NCBI GenBank assembly: GCA_022827835.1
Contig: JAJEIO010000029.1
Span: 1 to 64,000, forward strand
DNA from: Candidatus Latescibacterota bacterium
Lineage (GTDB): Bacteria > Latescibacterota > UBA2968 > UBA8231
Direction: 5' to 3'
Length of the DNA: 64,000 nucleotides
The translations under genes were made by a program, and so were the position numbers. The notes below the pieces were generated by a model. It searched no databases, was not told the DNA's origin, and worked only from the letters and a program-made list of their open reading frames with translations. Below, piece by piece: positions 1-9,636 of the stretch. The stretch's first letter is position 1. Every line of letters starts with the position of its first letter.

Positions 1-2089
1 GCCCGCCGCCGGCGATTTGTTCGATGTCGTAGCGCCCTGCCCCCAAAGACCACTGGGGCGTCAGATCTAGCTGGCCGAATAGGTGGATGCCGCGCTGGTC
101 GGCGTCGTAGGGGTAATCGGGGTCTAGGTCGTCCTCGCGCACATCGGGATCGTCGTTGTTGTTGCGGTCGAGGCCGTAGAAAAAGTCGTTGGATTCGACG
201 TAGTACATGAGGAAGGGCTCGACGTAGTCGGGCACGTCGTTGAAGTTGCGGTTGGTGTCGGGCAGGCCGTCGTTGTCGTCGTCCTGGCCGGGAAACACTC
301 CGTCGATGTCCTCGTCTTCGCGGTCGTTGGGTTGCCCCTGCAGATTGCCCGCGCGCTTGTCTGGGTAGCGGTCGCCGTCCTCGTTGTCCTGCACCAGGTC
401 CCAGAAGATGGTGTTGTTGGTCAGGCCGGCCAGCGTAGTTTCTGTCAAACCGATTTCGAACGGCACAAAGGTGCGCATTTCCGTGTGGAAGTCTGGATTC
501 GTGGCAAAGGCTTCGGCCCCTAGGCGGCCTCCCTTGAACCAGCGCACGGCATTGATGTACCAGGCCGATCCTTTCTCGGAGAAGCGCGGTCCCCGGTCGT
601 ACAGCGCGGTCTCGTCCATGCGCGCCGGAAAGCGGGAGTAGCGCGCTGAACGGGCGTATTCGCCGTTGACTTCTAGGCCGGCTAGGGCAAGGTGCATATC
701 AGCGCTGTAGGTGAAAAGCGACGTGTTTTCGCCCACATTGATCCGCCTTCTGGCCAGATTGGAGCCGTCCTGCACATTGCCCTCGGCGCGCAGGACAGGC
801 CGGTAGAATGTGCTCAAGTACTGATTGGGATAGCCGCGTCCCCGAGGGTTGTTGAGATTGAGGGTGGCCACTTCTACCCGGTAGTCGTTGGCTAGCGCTG
901 CTTCCACGGCCACCGATTCTACATAAGGCTCCTGCGACAGATCGAAGAGAAACACCAAGTGCTCGTTGCCGTCGGCTTGGAGGGTCTCCTCGGACGATTC
1001 GAGTTTGAAGGTGGCTAGCAGCCCTTCGAGGTTGGTATTCTTACTCACGTCAATGCCGGCCTCGTGATCGGCGCGATAGAGGTAATCGGCGAAGAGCGGC
1101 ATATCGTTTCTGCCTCGGTAGTAGAGCGTGGGTGTCTGGTAATAACCTCGGGGGTTGGTGTAAATGGTCGGGTTGAATTGGCCCGTCAGCCGGGAGATAG
1201 TGCCCACCTGCGTACCCACGCCTTCGAAGTGGCGGATCACTGTGGGCACGATATCGGGCCGGGCTTCGCCGTTAAGTACGAGTTGCACTTCTTGCACTAA
1301 GGCACCGCCGCGGCCGTCTTGGGGTGAGTCATCGGTAAAGCGCACCACAACTTGGTCCATGGACGGCAGGCTGGGCCGCAGGGAGCCTTTGAAGCTGTTG
1401 TTGTCTTGGGTGCTTTGATACACGTGCATGTTCACGCCATTCACGCCCAGCCGTAGAGCTCCTATATCCGTTTCCAGCCGGGTCCCCAGCAGAATGGTCG
1501 AATCGTCGGCAAAGTGCGTATGTTCGATGGCCCAGGCGGGAACGGATTCGATGTAAAAATGAGGGCGTTCGATGCGCGATCCTAGGAAGGTGAAGCGGGC
1601 ATACGGAGTGGCCAAGTCGAAGCGGGCACCATTAAAGTCAACTTGCGACAGGGTCAGCGGCGTGAAGCGGGCAATCAGCCCATCGCCGACAATGGCGCTG
1701 TATCCCCAGTCGTTATAGCTGTCGCGGCCCACCACTAGAAAATCGAAAACCGTGCTCCACTGGTTGCGATCCTTGAAGATGCTGCTGCCGTATTCTTGGC
1801 CGAGAGTGCGGCGCTCGGTCCAGTCGTACAGGTCGTAACCAGTGATGAGAGGATCGCCGAAGGAATCGTAGAAGGCACGAGGCCGGTCGGCGTAGGGGAA
1901 GGTGTGGTCCGGGTAGTTGGAATAGCCCTGAAAGGCGTAGTTGTTGTACTGGGGCAACTGCCGCCAGAGAAAGTCTTGGGAAGGCAGAATCTCGGGAATG
2001 CCCAGACGCGGCGTTTCCGCCAAGCTCGGGACTATTGCCCATAGCTGCACTAGGAGCACACAGCAGATGTGTATTGTCGGCTTTTTCAC
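1..2089 (-). CDS. Outer-membrane beta-barrel protein with Asp-rich repeats (paralogue A1), truncated by the window edge
   Basis: About 696 residues are visible and the frame is open to base 1, so the C-terminal barrel is missing. I start it at a GTG (complement of 2087-2089), because that frame gives a signal peptide (hydrophobic core CCVLLVQLWAIVPSLA) 16 bases after the preceding stop; an ATG just upstream runs into a stop within seven codons. It is a clear paralogue of the proteins at 4187-6913 and 6918-9635: shared motifs include VVGRDSYNDWG, RFTDDSPQDGRG and an Asp/Asn-rich block (about residues 570-660, e.g. DDDNDGLPDTN) like thrombospondin type 3 calcium-binding repeats, followed by the start of an amphipathic-strand region. 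Known of such repeats: they bind calcium outside the cell. Export to the outer membrane is inferred; specific function is unknown. Last visible gene of the long leftward operon. Confidence 0.75.
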   Translation of the reverse strand, partial: MKKPTIHICCVLLVQLWAIVPSLAETPRLGIPEILPSQDFLWRQLPQYNNYAFQGYSNYPDHTFPYADRPRAFYDSFGDPLITGYDLYDWTERRTLGQEYGSSIFKDRNQWSTVFDFLVVGRDSYNDWGYSAIVGDGLIARFTPLTLSQVDFNGARFDLATPYARFTFLGSRIERPHFYIESVPAWAIEHTHFADDSTILLGTRLETDIGALRLGVNGVNMHVYQSTQDNNSFKGSLRPSLPSMDQVVVRFTDDSPQDGRGGALVQEVQLVLNGEARPDIVPTVIRHFEGVGTQVGTISRLTGQFNPTIYTNPRGYYQTPTLYYRGRNDMPLFADYLYRADHEAGIDVSKNTNLEGLLATFKLESSEETLQADGNEHLVFLFDLSQEPYVESVAVEAALANDYRVEVATLNLNNPRGRGYPNQYLSTFYRPVLRAEGNVQDGSNLARRRINVGENTSLFTYSADMHLALAGLEVNGEYARSARYSRFPARMDETALYDRGPRFSEKGSAWYINAVRWFKGGRLGAEAFATNPDFHTEMRTFVPFEIGLTETTLAGLTNNTIFWDLVQDNEDGDRYPDKRAGNLQGQPNDREDEDIDGVFPGQDDDNDGLPDTNRNFNDVPDYVEPFLMYYVESNDFFYGLDRNNNDDPDVREDDLDPDYPYDADQRGIHLFGQLDLTPQWSLGAGRYDIEQIAGGG

Positions 2090-2105
2090 GATCTGCCTAC
2101 TTCCA

Positions 2106-4190
2106 TTAGTACACCACGGCTACGATGCGCAGGCGGCTTTCTTCTTTGCGCTCGAGAAGGAGCCGCACGCGCGCTAGGTAAAGTCCCGGTACCACCAGTT
2201 CGCCAGTATCGTCCCTGCCATCCCATAGGCCCGGCACCGAGGCCGACGCGGACACGTATTCGCCTGCGCTCAGGGTGGCTGCATATAGGGCGCGCACAGG
2301 CCGACCTTGGACATCGAATATGTCCACCTCTACTACTTGGGGTTCGCTTATCCGGGCCAGAGTGAATTCGATCGCTGTTTCGTCGTTGATGCCGTCGCCG
2401 TTGGGGCTAAATGTCTGTGGTACCGGGCGCACTTGACTCAACAGGAACCCTTCTACACCGCTGGCAGACACCTGCCACGAGCGCGGCTGACCGCTGTCTG
2501 GATCGGGTTCAATGTTCTCCTCGGCATCCAGCGTCGCGCCTCCGTCTGGACCAGAGACTTGGGCGCGGAACTGGAAGACATTGCTCAGCAGCCGTCCGCG
2601 GAAGCGCATTTCTAGGGTTCCCGCTTGGCTCCAGGGCTCGGCCAGTACTATATCCAGCGCGGTGCTCGATGCGGTGGTTGCGGCGATTTCCATTCCAGAC
2701 GGAGGCACAATTTCTTCTAGTTCGATCTGACTGGGCAGGTCAACACGCACCCGCTCTACTCCTAGATCGTCAGCACTGAAATCCAGCTCTAGGCGATACG
2801 TGAAAAGGGTATCCCGGCCCAGCACGGCCCGATTAGGCTCGACCCAGCCGCGGACCAGCGAGGCGGGAATCTGGTCAGTGAAATCGACAATCAGACTGTC
2901 CAAGCGCGGCCCCGCGTCTTCGGATTGAGTTTCCATATTGACCCGGTACTGCAGGAAAGCGCGCGGTTCAGGTATCTGCAGCAGGGCCGGACTGATGTGC
3001 ATCGGCGCGCTCCAATCGCTCCAAGTGCTGCCGTCGTTTGAACTGCGGAATTGCAGCCCGAGTGCGGTATCGTCCGGTACTTGGCCACCCCAGCGCACAG
3101 CGGTAAAATTCTTGCGCTCTCCGGGCCGTCCTAGGTCTAGGGGCGACGAGACAAAGTTGCCCGCAGGAGCAACGCCGCTGCCTAGCACCTGAATCTCGGC
3201 TACTTTGGCGCGCTGCACCGCATCGACCTCGGCGATGATCACTTGCAGGTAACGGGCAAAGACCGGGGCAAAGGCAATGGCTGTGCGCTCGGGCTGAGCA
3301 ATGCCGTGCAGCACGCCCACCTCGCTCCACCCAAACTGGTCGTTGCTCACTTGGACGGCGTAGCCGCGCAGGGTATTCTGGACAAACTCGTCGGCGTTTC
3401 TGCCCTGGGTCAGGACCCGCACCTCGCTGATTAGACGCCGGTTCAACAGATCCACCTGGGCAATGGCGTTCAACTCAGTCGGATCTACAGTCCAGCCGGT
3501 ATTGAAGCGGCCGTCGAATACTTCTGGGCGGTTGGAGGGCAGCCTGAACGCTAGGTTCTCTCCCTCCACTGAACGCAGGCTCAGACCGCCGGCTGGCTGG
3601 CCAATGTCGATGCCACCGGGGAAGCCGGCGATTACATCGGCCTGCAGCGTATCGGCCCAGCCGGATACGCCCGTCCTGTCTAGCTGGCCGCGCTGTACTT
3701 GCTGCCAAGTGTCCAGTCGGCTCACATCCTTTGTCTGCCAGCCCGCGTCTTCTTGGGGCTCACCGCTCCAGTACCAAAAATTCTGCAACGCACCAAAGGT
3801 GCTGACCCATGCCTGCGCTGCGGCGCTTACCTCCACAACTAGGCCGCTGCCATTGCCCCGGCCGCGATTGACGACGCGCACGGCCAGTTCGTTTTTGCGC
3901 CGCTTGAGTTCGACTGGGTACTCTTCCACGGTGGTCCAATTGTCGTCGCTGCCGATGGCTTCGCCGTTGAGGAAAACCTCGTATTCGTTTACCGCAGTCA
4001 GGCGCAGCAGGGCAGAGCCCGCCTCGGGTGCATTGAGGGTATGCCGGTAGTACACGGTCTGCTCCCACTGGTCAACGGTCCATTCCTCTGCATGACCTGT
4101 GGTGCTCACCAGCAAAGCCGCGGCCAATAGCAATGGGCGCAACTGCCAAGGCGGCGATTTACCCATTTGGTCTGTTCTCACCCACATCAT
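2106..4190 (-). CDS. Secreted protein with galactose-binding-like domains and FlgD-type C-terminal domain (paralogue B1)
   Basis: 694 residues with an N-terminal signal peptide (PLLLAAALLVSTTGHA). Domains in order: a beta-sandwich with a conserved EYEVFLNG motif (about residues 35-130), a discoidin/F5-8C-like region (about 200-330), further beta domains, and a C-terminal FlgD Ig-like domain starting near residue 593 (FSPNGDGINDE ... GLYLARVRL). FlgD-type tails of this kind are common on exported proteins of the FCB group. The start ATG overlaps the stop of the barrel gene upstream by four bases, implying translational coupling; a later in-frame Met (residue 9) would give a tidier signal peptide. 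Strongly similar over its length to 9637-11688. Role inferred: surface or periplasmic ligand-binding partner of the co-encoded barrels; the substrate is not evident. Confidence 0.75.
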   Translation of the reverse strand: MMWVRTDQMGKSPPWQLRPLLLAAALLVSTTGHAEEWTVDQWEQTVYYRHTLNAPEAGSALLRLTAVNEYEVFLNGEAIGSDDNWTTVEEYPVELKRRKNELAVRVVNRGRGNGSGLVVEVSAAAQAWVSTFGALQNFWYWSGEPQEDAGWQTKDVSRLDTWQQVQRGQLDRTGVSGWADTLQADVIAGFPGGIDIGQPAGGLSLRSVEGENLAFRLPSNRPEVFDGRFNTGWTVDPTELNAIAQVDLLNRRLISEVRVLTQGRNADEFVQNTLRGYAVQVSNDQFGWSEVGVLHGIAQPERTAIAFAPVFARYLQVIIAEVDAVQRAKVAEIQVLGSGVAPAGNFVSSPLDLGRPGERKNFTAVRWGGQVPDDTALGLQFRSSNDGSTWSDWSAPMHISPALLQIPEPRAFLQYRVNMETQSEDAGPRLDSLIVDFTDQIPASLVRGWVEPNRAVLGRDTLFTYRLELDFSADDLGVERVRVDLPSQIELEEIVPPSGMEIAATTASSTALDIVLAEPWSQAGTLEMRFRGRLLSNVFQFRAQVSGPDGGATLDAEENIEPDPDSGQPRSWQVSASGVEGFLLSQVRPVPQTFSPNGDGINDETAIEFTLARISEPQVVEVDIFDVQGRPVRALYAATLSAGEYVSASASVPGLWDGRDDTGELVVPGLYLARVRLLLERKEESRLRIVAVVY

Positions 4191-6913
4191 TGTACCGGCT
4201 CCAGTCCCACGACCATGCGGATAAAGAACTGTTCGAAATTGATATCCTCGAATTTCCGGGTGCGGTCCTTCATGCGGCGTCGGCTAATCTCGTAGCCGGC
4301 CGTAAGTGCCATATCGAAACCAGCGTATTCAAAGCGATTGACCAGCATGAAAAGGGCATCGCGGGTGTTGTAGTCTTGGTCTTCATTTTGGCCATTGCGG
4401 TAGATGCTAGGCAGCACGGATAGCCCTTGGACACCGCCGCGCAGGAAGGTGCGTTCGGTGAATTTGAAGTCGGCCACTATCATGGGGAAGCCGAAGACCT
4501 CGGACACCGGCTGAATGCGTCCGCCGTCGTCGGTGCGGCGGCGCAGCATGAGTTTGTAGCGCGGCGATACCTCTAGCCCGCCCAGACGCCAGCGGTAATC
4601 TGCGCGCAACACCGAAGTCCATAGCCGAATCGCATTGTCGTCGCTGCTGGCACTGAGCTGTTGGTTGAGTTCGAACTTGAGATTGGCACCGACAAAGAGG
4701 TTGCGCACTCCCCGGAAGGCGAAGTCGACGAAGGCGGTGTTGACGGCGCTGTCCCGCATTAACAATTCGTCTTCGACAAAGGTTTCAATGGTGGCACGCG
4801 GATTAAAGATGTCGAAATTGGCCACGTCGCCAAAGCGAAATACTCCGTCGGGGATATCGTCCCGCACTCGCTTTAAGAAGTCCACGGCCCGCACTTCGCC
4901 CCAGCTACCGAAGCGCCGCTGGTACTCGGCTTTGGCGTACCACACATCCGCCCGCTGGCCGCCCCAGATGGCCTCCATATCGTAGCGCCCGAAGGTCAGT
5001 TCCAGCGCCCGCTGGGGCTGGAAGCGCACAAAGAGATGGTAGCCCTTGCGGTTTAGGTCATAGGGGTAGTCCGGCTTGTTGTCGTTTTCGCGCACGTCAA
5101 TGACGCCATTGTTGTTCAGGTCGTCGCCGTAGTCGAAATCGTCCGGGTTGACGTCGTAGAGCAGAAAAGGCTCAAAGTAATCGGGTACCTGATTGCGATT
5201 GCGGTTGGTGTCGGGGGTGCCGTCTTGGTCCTTGTCCAGACCGGGAAAAACCCCGTTCTGGTCCTCGAAACTGGGTATGAAGAAATCGTCTGGAAAGGGA
5301 TCCTTGTCGTCGTTGTCGTCCACTGTGTTCAGGTCGAGGGTATTGTTCAGGCTCTCGTCGGTCGAACCCAACGCGCCGGCGAAAGGCCCGGTGCCATCGG
5401 CCGCATACGCCCCCAGCGTCAGGTCGGTTATCGAAAGCTGGGTGCGGTACTCGGGACTGAGGCGGAACAGCTCCCCGCCCACGGCAATTTTCGGGGTGAA
5501 TTCCCGCTCGATATTGAGCAGATAGGCGTGGCCACTGCGGTCGTGGCGTTGGCCGCGATGATCGTGGACGGGGTACTGGAGGAAGTTGAAGCTATGGGCC
5601 CACTCGCCCTTGAAGCGGAAGCCTTTTACGTCCGTGCTCAGACCTAGGCCAGCCAAGGTGAGGCCGGTCTGGCGGCCGTAGTCAAAGCGGATCTGCTCGA
5701 TATCGGCACCGGCCGATCCACGTCCTTGGGAGCCGGCCAAACTTTTGTAAAAAGTGGCGCGGTTGCGCTGGGCTGGCTCATTGCGGGATTCGCGCGGGTC
5801 AACGGCGTAGATCTCCGACACGCTGACGCGATAATTGCCGCTCAGCAGCGCCTCGAAGGAGGCCGACATCACTTCCTCTCCCTCGGGTAGCGGGAACCAG
5901 AACAGGACATAGTCCTTGCCATCGGCGCGGAAAGAACCATCGGGTTCGGGTGTTTGCAGCGGATAGGTGCCCAAGCGGTGGCCCTTTAACACTTCCACGT
6001 AGGGTGGAATCGGTCGTTTGAAGAAGAAGTCCTTGTTGGGAAAGTTCGGATTAAAATCCTCGGTGTTGTGGCGCGTGACAAAAGGTTCAATGTCGTCTCG
6101 TCGCTCGCCGTTGAGCAGGATATCGACGTCGAAGACCCGGGCTCCGTTGCCGTCCAAGGGCGAGGTGTCTTCAATGCGGACCACCAAGTAATCGATTACC
6201 TGTACCCGATTGGGCAACTGACCCTTCATGCCATTCCAATCGGGCGGCGAGCGGGTGTCAATGCGGAAGAGGTTCACATAAGAGGTACTCAGGTCGATGG
6301 TGCGCCAGTTCCATTGCCAGTGGCCGCCCAACAGGTACGAAGCGAAGGCCGCGGTGCTCAAGGCGGTGGCGTCCTCTTGGGAGAGTACGGGCTTGTCCAT
6401 GCGCGAGGCTAGGACCGAGAAGTTGTGCCTTTCATTGGCTAGGTCCCAGCGGATGCCATTGAGGGCGGCCAGATCCAGGATCAACGGCGAGAAGTGGGTG
6501 CGGATGCGGTCGCCGATGATCAGTCGCGTCTGCCAGTTATTATAGCTGTCGTCGGCTACCATCAGGCGGTTGAGAAACCCCTCGTAATTGTTCGGCTTGG
6601 CAATGGTGCTGCCGCTGAATACCTGGGCCGGATCGTCGAAGCGGCGGTTCTCCCGCAGGTGGTACACCTCGACGCCGTTTACCAGAAAGTCGCCGAATTC
6701 GTCGTACACGGGGTTAGCCGTGCGCGTGATGACATTGCGGGGCCAAGTCCGGTAACCCTCTAGGCCATAGTTGTCGTAGGTGAGCAGGCCGGGACGGTAG
6801 AGCATTAGGCGGGCACCGGTGGTATGGGGCTCGATAAGTCTGGGGTCGCCTTCGCCACGCGCCATCGTTGCTAGGGCCGCTATAAGCGCGCCTGTTGAGA
6901 TCGCTTTTAGCAT
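4187..6913 (-). CDS. Outer-membrane beta-barrel protein with Asp-rich calcium-type repeats (paralogue A2)
   Basis: 908 residues. Residues 1-20 form a signal peptide (KAISTGALIAALATMARG). The middle holds beta-rich modules including VADDSYNNWQTRLIIGD and VRIEDTSPLDGNGARV. An Asp/Asn-rich block lies at about 530-620 (VDDNDDKDPF, LDKDQDGTPDTN, DLNNNGVID), resembling TSP3 repeats. The last ~280 residues are alternating hydrophobic/polar strands ending in FEQFFIRMVVGLEPVQ, typical of a C-terminal outer-membrane barrel. Starts 4 bases after the upstream paralogue and overlaps the next gene by 4 bases. I recognise no named family; the barrel and calcium-binding calls come from sequence pattern. Likely part of the envelope complex encoded by this operon. 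Confidence 0.75.
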   Translation of the reverse strand: MLKAISTGALIAALATMARGEGDPRLIEPHTTGARLMLYRPGLLTYDNYGLEGYRTWPRNVITRTANPVYDEFGDFLVNGVEVYHLRENRRFDDPAQVFSGSTIAKPNNYEGFLNRLMVADDSYNNWQTRLIIGDRIRTHFSPLILDLAALNGIRWDLANERHNFSVLASRMDKPVLSQEDATALSTAAFASYLLGGHWQWNWRTIDLSTSYVNLFRIDTRSPPDWNGMKGQLPNRVQVIDYLVVRIEDTSPLDGNGARVFDVDILLNGERRDDIEPFVTRHNTEDFNPNFPNKDFFFKRPIPPYVEVLKGHRLGTYPLQTPEPDGSFRADGKDYVLFWFPLPEGEEVMSASFEALLSGNYRVSVSEIYAVDPRESRNEPAQRNRATFYKSLAGSQGRGSAGADIEQIRFDYGRQTGLTLAGLGLSTDVKGFRFKGEWAHSFNFLQYPVHDHRGQRHDRSGHAYLLNIEREFTPKIAVGGELFRLSPEYRTQLSITDLTLGAYAADGTGPFAGALGSTDESLNNTLDLNTVDDNDDKDPFPDDFFIPSFEDQNGVFPGLDKDQDGTPDTNRNRNQVPDYFEPFLLYDVNPDDFDYGDDLNNNGVIDVRENDNKPDYPYDLNRKGYHLFVRFQPQRALELTFGRYDMEAIWGGQRADVWYAKAEYQRRFGSWGEVRAVDFLKRVRDDIPDGVFRFGDVANFDIFNPRATIETFVEDELLMRDSAVNTAFVDFAFRGVRNLFVGANLKFELNQQLSASSDDNAIRLWTSVLRADYRWRLGGLEVSPRYKLMLRRRTDDGGRIQPVSEVFGFPMIVADFKFTERTFLRGGVQGLSVLPSIYRNGQNEDQDYNTRDALFMLVNRFEYAGFDMALTAGYEISRRRMKDRTRKFEDINFEQFFIRMVVGLEPVQ

Positions 6914-6917
6914 GGAC

Positions 6918-9635
6918 TCAATTCGTCCTCACCTGCAGGAAAAACTCCGAAGTCTCTACTGTGCCCGTCGTGCTGGAGTGGACAAAGTCGGTAAAGGATT
7001 TTCGCAGTCCTAGGTTCATGCTGATCCGGTAGCCGGTGTAGCTGCTGTTGTTTTGCAAGCCGATGATATAGTGATAGGCATTGAAATCGTTGGAAGGTGC
7101 CACGGCATCGCGGAAGCGGTGCTTCAAGAGGGGAAAGCCCTGGATGCCCGCCTTTATGGTGGTGCGTTCGGTTAAGAAAAAATCGAGCCGCACGATTGGC
7201 GCTAGGTTGGTCTCGTCGGCTAGGTCGCCCAACAGTGCTGAGTCGGAGCGATGATAGGTCCATTTGAGCATGGGGGTCAGCGTCAATTTCTGGCGCAGTT
7301 GCCAGACGTAGTCGATCCGATTTACTAGGGCCAAAGACCAGTCATTGCCTGAATTTTGTGTCTGGCCGTCGTCAAAGGTATCGGCAAAGCGGTGGTTGAG
7401 TTCGCAGCGCCAGGTATTGTTGAGCGTCAAGTGATCGACGCCGGTGTAGTTGAATTTCACATAGCTCAGATGGGCATGACTGTTGCGATAACGCAAGGGA
7501 TCGTCGCGCAAGCCGATTTCGTAGCGGCCCCGCAGCAGTGGATTGGATACGTATTGATAGAGCGGGTCGGGAATATCGTCCTGTACGCGTTTGCTGCGGT
7601 GGCGCAGCTTTAGGTGGATATTGTCGAACAGCGGTCGGCTGTATTCGAGCTTGGTGTACAGGGCGCGATTGCGACCGCTTCCAGCAATTTGGTCAATAGC
7701 GTGTCCGCCTAGCCGCAGCTCGAGCTGGGAAGTGGGGTTGAAGGTAAAGAATACATGCTGCCCTTTGCTGTCGCGCTCGTACGGGTAGTCGGGTTTGTTG
7801 TCGTTTTCGCGCGAATCAACCACGCCGTTGTTATTGAAATCGTCGCCGTACACGAAGTCTTCGGACTCGACGAAGTACATGAGGAAGGGCTCTTGGTAGT
7901 CGGGCAGGAGATTGTTGTTGACATTGGTGTCGAAGATGCCGTCGCCGTTGTCGTCTAGACCGGGGAATACCCCGAAGCCGACGTCGCGCAGGGAACCGGG
8001 AAAGAGGTTTTCTTTGACCTCAATGGCCGCCTCGGTGATGTCGTTCTGGAAGCGCAGGTCTAGGGGATCGTCGTGTTCCCAGGAATCGGGCCAGGGGTCC
8101 AAATCGTCGTTGTCATCGACCAGTTCGAATTCTTTCAGGGCGGGTATGAATTCGTCCAAATAAGTGAAAGAGGTGCGGTATTGGGGTGGGACCCGGTACA
8201 GCTCCCAGCCCACGGCGAAGTTCGCAAACAGGCGCTTGCCCTTCAGCGAATAAGCACTTACAGGCCGCTTGTGCCGTCGGCCTTCTTGGACGGGAAAGAT
8301 GAAGTGGTGGGTGCTGGTATTGAGGTCGCCGCTCACTTCAAAGCCGAGCAGGTCCAGTTCGAGATTGGCACCGTAGAGTTCCAGACCCGAGGGGAAGCCG
8401 TAGTCGAACTCAACCCAGCCCATATTCGAACCGTTGCGCACGTTGCCCGCGGCCCGCACCACATTGCGCCAGTCTTCCCATGCTGAGCCGACCACGCCGC
8501 TTCGGCCGATGGGGGCACCTAGGTCGATGGCGTAGTCGTTGGCCGCTAGGACCCTAAAGGAGATATGTTCGGCCTCGGGCGGCACTTCAAAGCGGAACAG
8601 CAACACATCGTCGCCGTCGGCCTGCAGGGCAGTTTCGCCGTCTAGCACCACTGATTCGGCATTGTTAAACAGGCCGCCGCGGGCACCGAAGAGACTGCCG
8701 AAACCAACGGTGTATGGCAGCCAAGACTGACGGCGGCGCATATGGGGCACGTCTTCCAAACGCATACGTTCAGGAATCATGCGCCGCTCTTTGCCTAGGG
8801 CTACGAGGCCAGCGATTCGGCGCACTTCCGGCGCTGTCTGGCTGGGCTGGCCGTTGACGATCATCTGTACATCGTGGACTTGGGCACCAACACCATCGGC
8901 GGGCGAATCATCGCTGATGGCGAGAAAGACTTCGCTGGGTGTGACCAGGTTGGTGGGGAAAGCCCCTTTGCGGAAAGATCCCTCCCGGCGTCCCAGCAAG
9001 GTATCGGTGATATGGGTGTTGACGTACGAAGCGCCAAATTGCAAGACACTGCCGATCTGGGTTTTCCAGTGTCCGCCGAAGAGATAGGTCACAAAGTCGA
9101 GCGGCCGCGCCGAGGCGAAATTGCGCAGGGGTTCGGAAATGCGCGAGCCGAGTATGGTGAAGCGGTTGCGCTGCGAATTGGAGTCCCAGCGGATGCCATT
9201 CATGCGGTTAATCGACAACATCATGGGCTTGAAGCGAGCCTCCACGGCCCGGCCGAGGATGACCGACGAACCCCAGTCCTGATAGGAATCACTGGCGACG
9301 ACCAGATTCTGAAAAAGGTCTCGGTAGTCGTCGTCTTTGAAAATGATGCTGCCGCCAAAGGGCGAGATGGTGCGAAATTCCTGGGTGCGGTAGAGATCGG
9401 CACCGTTGAGCAGGGTGAAGCCGAAGGGGTCGTAAACGCGCGTCTCCTCGTCGAGGAAGAAGCCGCCCGCTAGGCGGCGCAGACGGATATCGCGGTAGGA
9501 AAAATGAGCGTAGTTCTCGTAATCCTCATTGGCCCACAGGGGATAGTATTCGCGGTTGAGGTACTGGCCGTGGGACCGGTCAAAAAAGCCGGTCAGCATC
9601 AGCAAAAGCAGGCAGGTTGTTTTAAAGCAGCGCAT
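6918..9635 (-). CDS. Outer-membrane beta-barrel protein with Asp-rich calcium-type repeats (paralogue A3)
   Basis: 905 residues, signal peptide at the N-terminus (KTTCLLLLMLTGFFDRSHG). Same plan as its neighbours: N-terminal beta modules (VVASDSYQDWGSSVILG; AISDDSPADGVGAQV), an Asp-rich repeat block at about 507-620 (LDDNGDGIFDTN, GDDFNNNGVVDSREND), and a C-terminal barrel-like region ending in SEFFLQVRTN. The segment NDNKPDYPY is identical in A2 and A3, so these two are the closest pair in the cluster. The start codon lies one base after the stop of the upstream gene. Function unknown; outer-membrane location is inferred from signal peptide plus barrel signature. Confidence 0.75.
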   Translation of the reverse strand: MRCFKTTCLLLLMLTGFFDRSHGQYLNREYYPLWANEDYENYAHFSYRDIRLRRLAGGFFLDEETRVYDPFGFTLLNGADLYRTQEFRTISPFGGSIIFKDDDYRDLFQNLVVASDSYQDWGSSVILGRAVEARFKPMMLSINRMNGIRWDSNSQRNRFTILGSRISEPLRNFASARPLDFVTYLFGGHWKTQIGSVLQFGASYVNTHITDTLLGRREGSFRKGAFPTNLVTPSEVFLAISDDSPADGVGAQVHDVQMIVNGQPSQTAPEVRRIAGLVALGKERRMIPERMRLEDVPHMRRRQSWLPYTVGFGSLFGARGGLFNNAESVVLDGETALQADGDDVLLFRFEVPPEAEHISFRVLAANDYAIDLGAPIGRSGVVGSAWEDWRNVVRAAGNVRNGSNMGWVEFDYGFPSGLELYGANLELDLLGFEVSGDLNTSTHHFIFPVQEGRRHKRPVSAYSLKGKRLFANFAVGWELYRVPPQYRTSFTYLDEFIPALKEFELVDDNDDLDPWPDSWEHDDPLDLRFQNDITEAAIEVKENLFPGSLRDVGFGVFPGLDDNGDGIFDTNVNNNLLPDYQEPFLMYFVESEDFVYGDDFNNNGVVDSRENDNKPDYPYERDSKGQHVFFTFNPTSQLELRLGGHAIDQIAGSGRNRALYTKLEYSRPLFDNIHLKLRHRSKRVQDDIPDPLYQYVSNPLLRGRYEIGLRDDPLRYRNSHAHLSYVKFNYTGVDHLTLNNTWRCELNHRFADTFDDGQTQNSGNDWSLALVNRIDYVWQLRQKLTLTPMLKWTYHRSDSALLGDLADETNLAPIVRLDFFLTERTTIKAGIQGFPLLKHRFRDAVAPSNDFNAYHYIIGLQNNSSYTGYRISMNLGLRKSFTDFVHSSTTGTVETSEFFLQVRTN

Positions 9636-9636
9636 T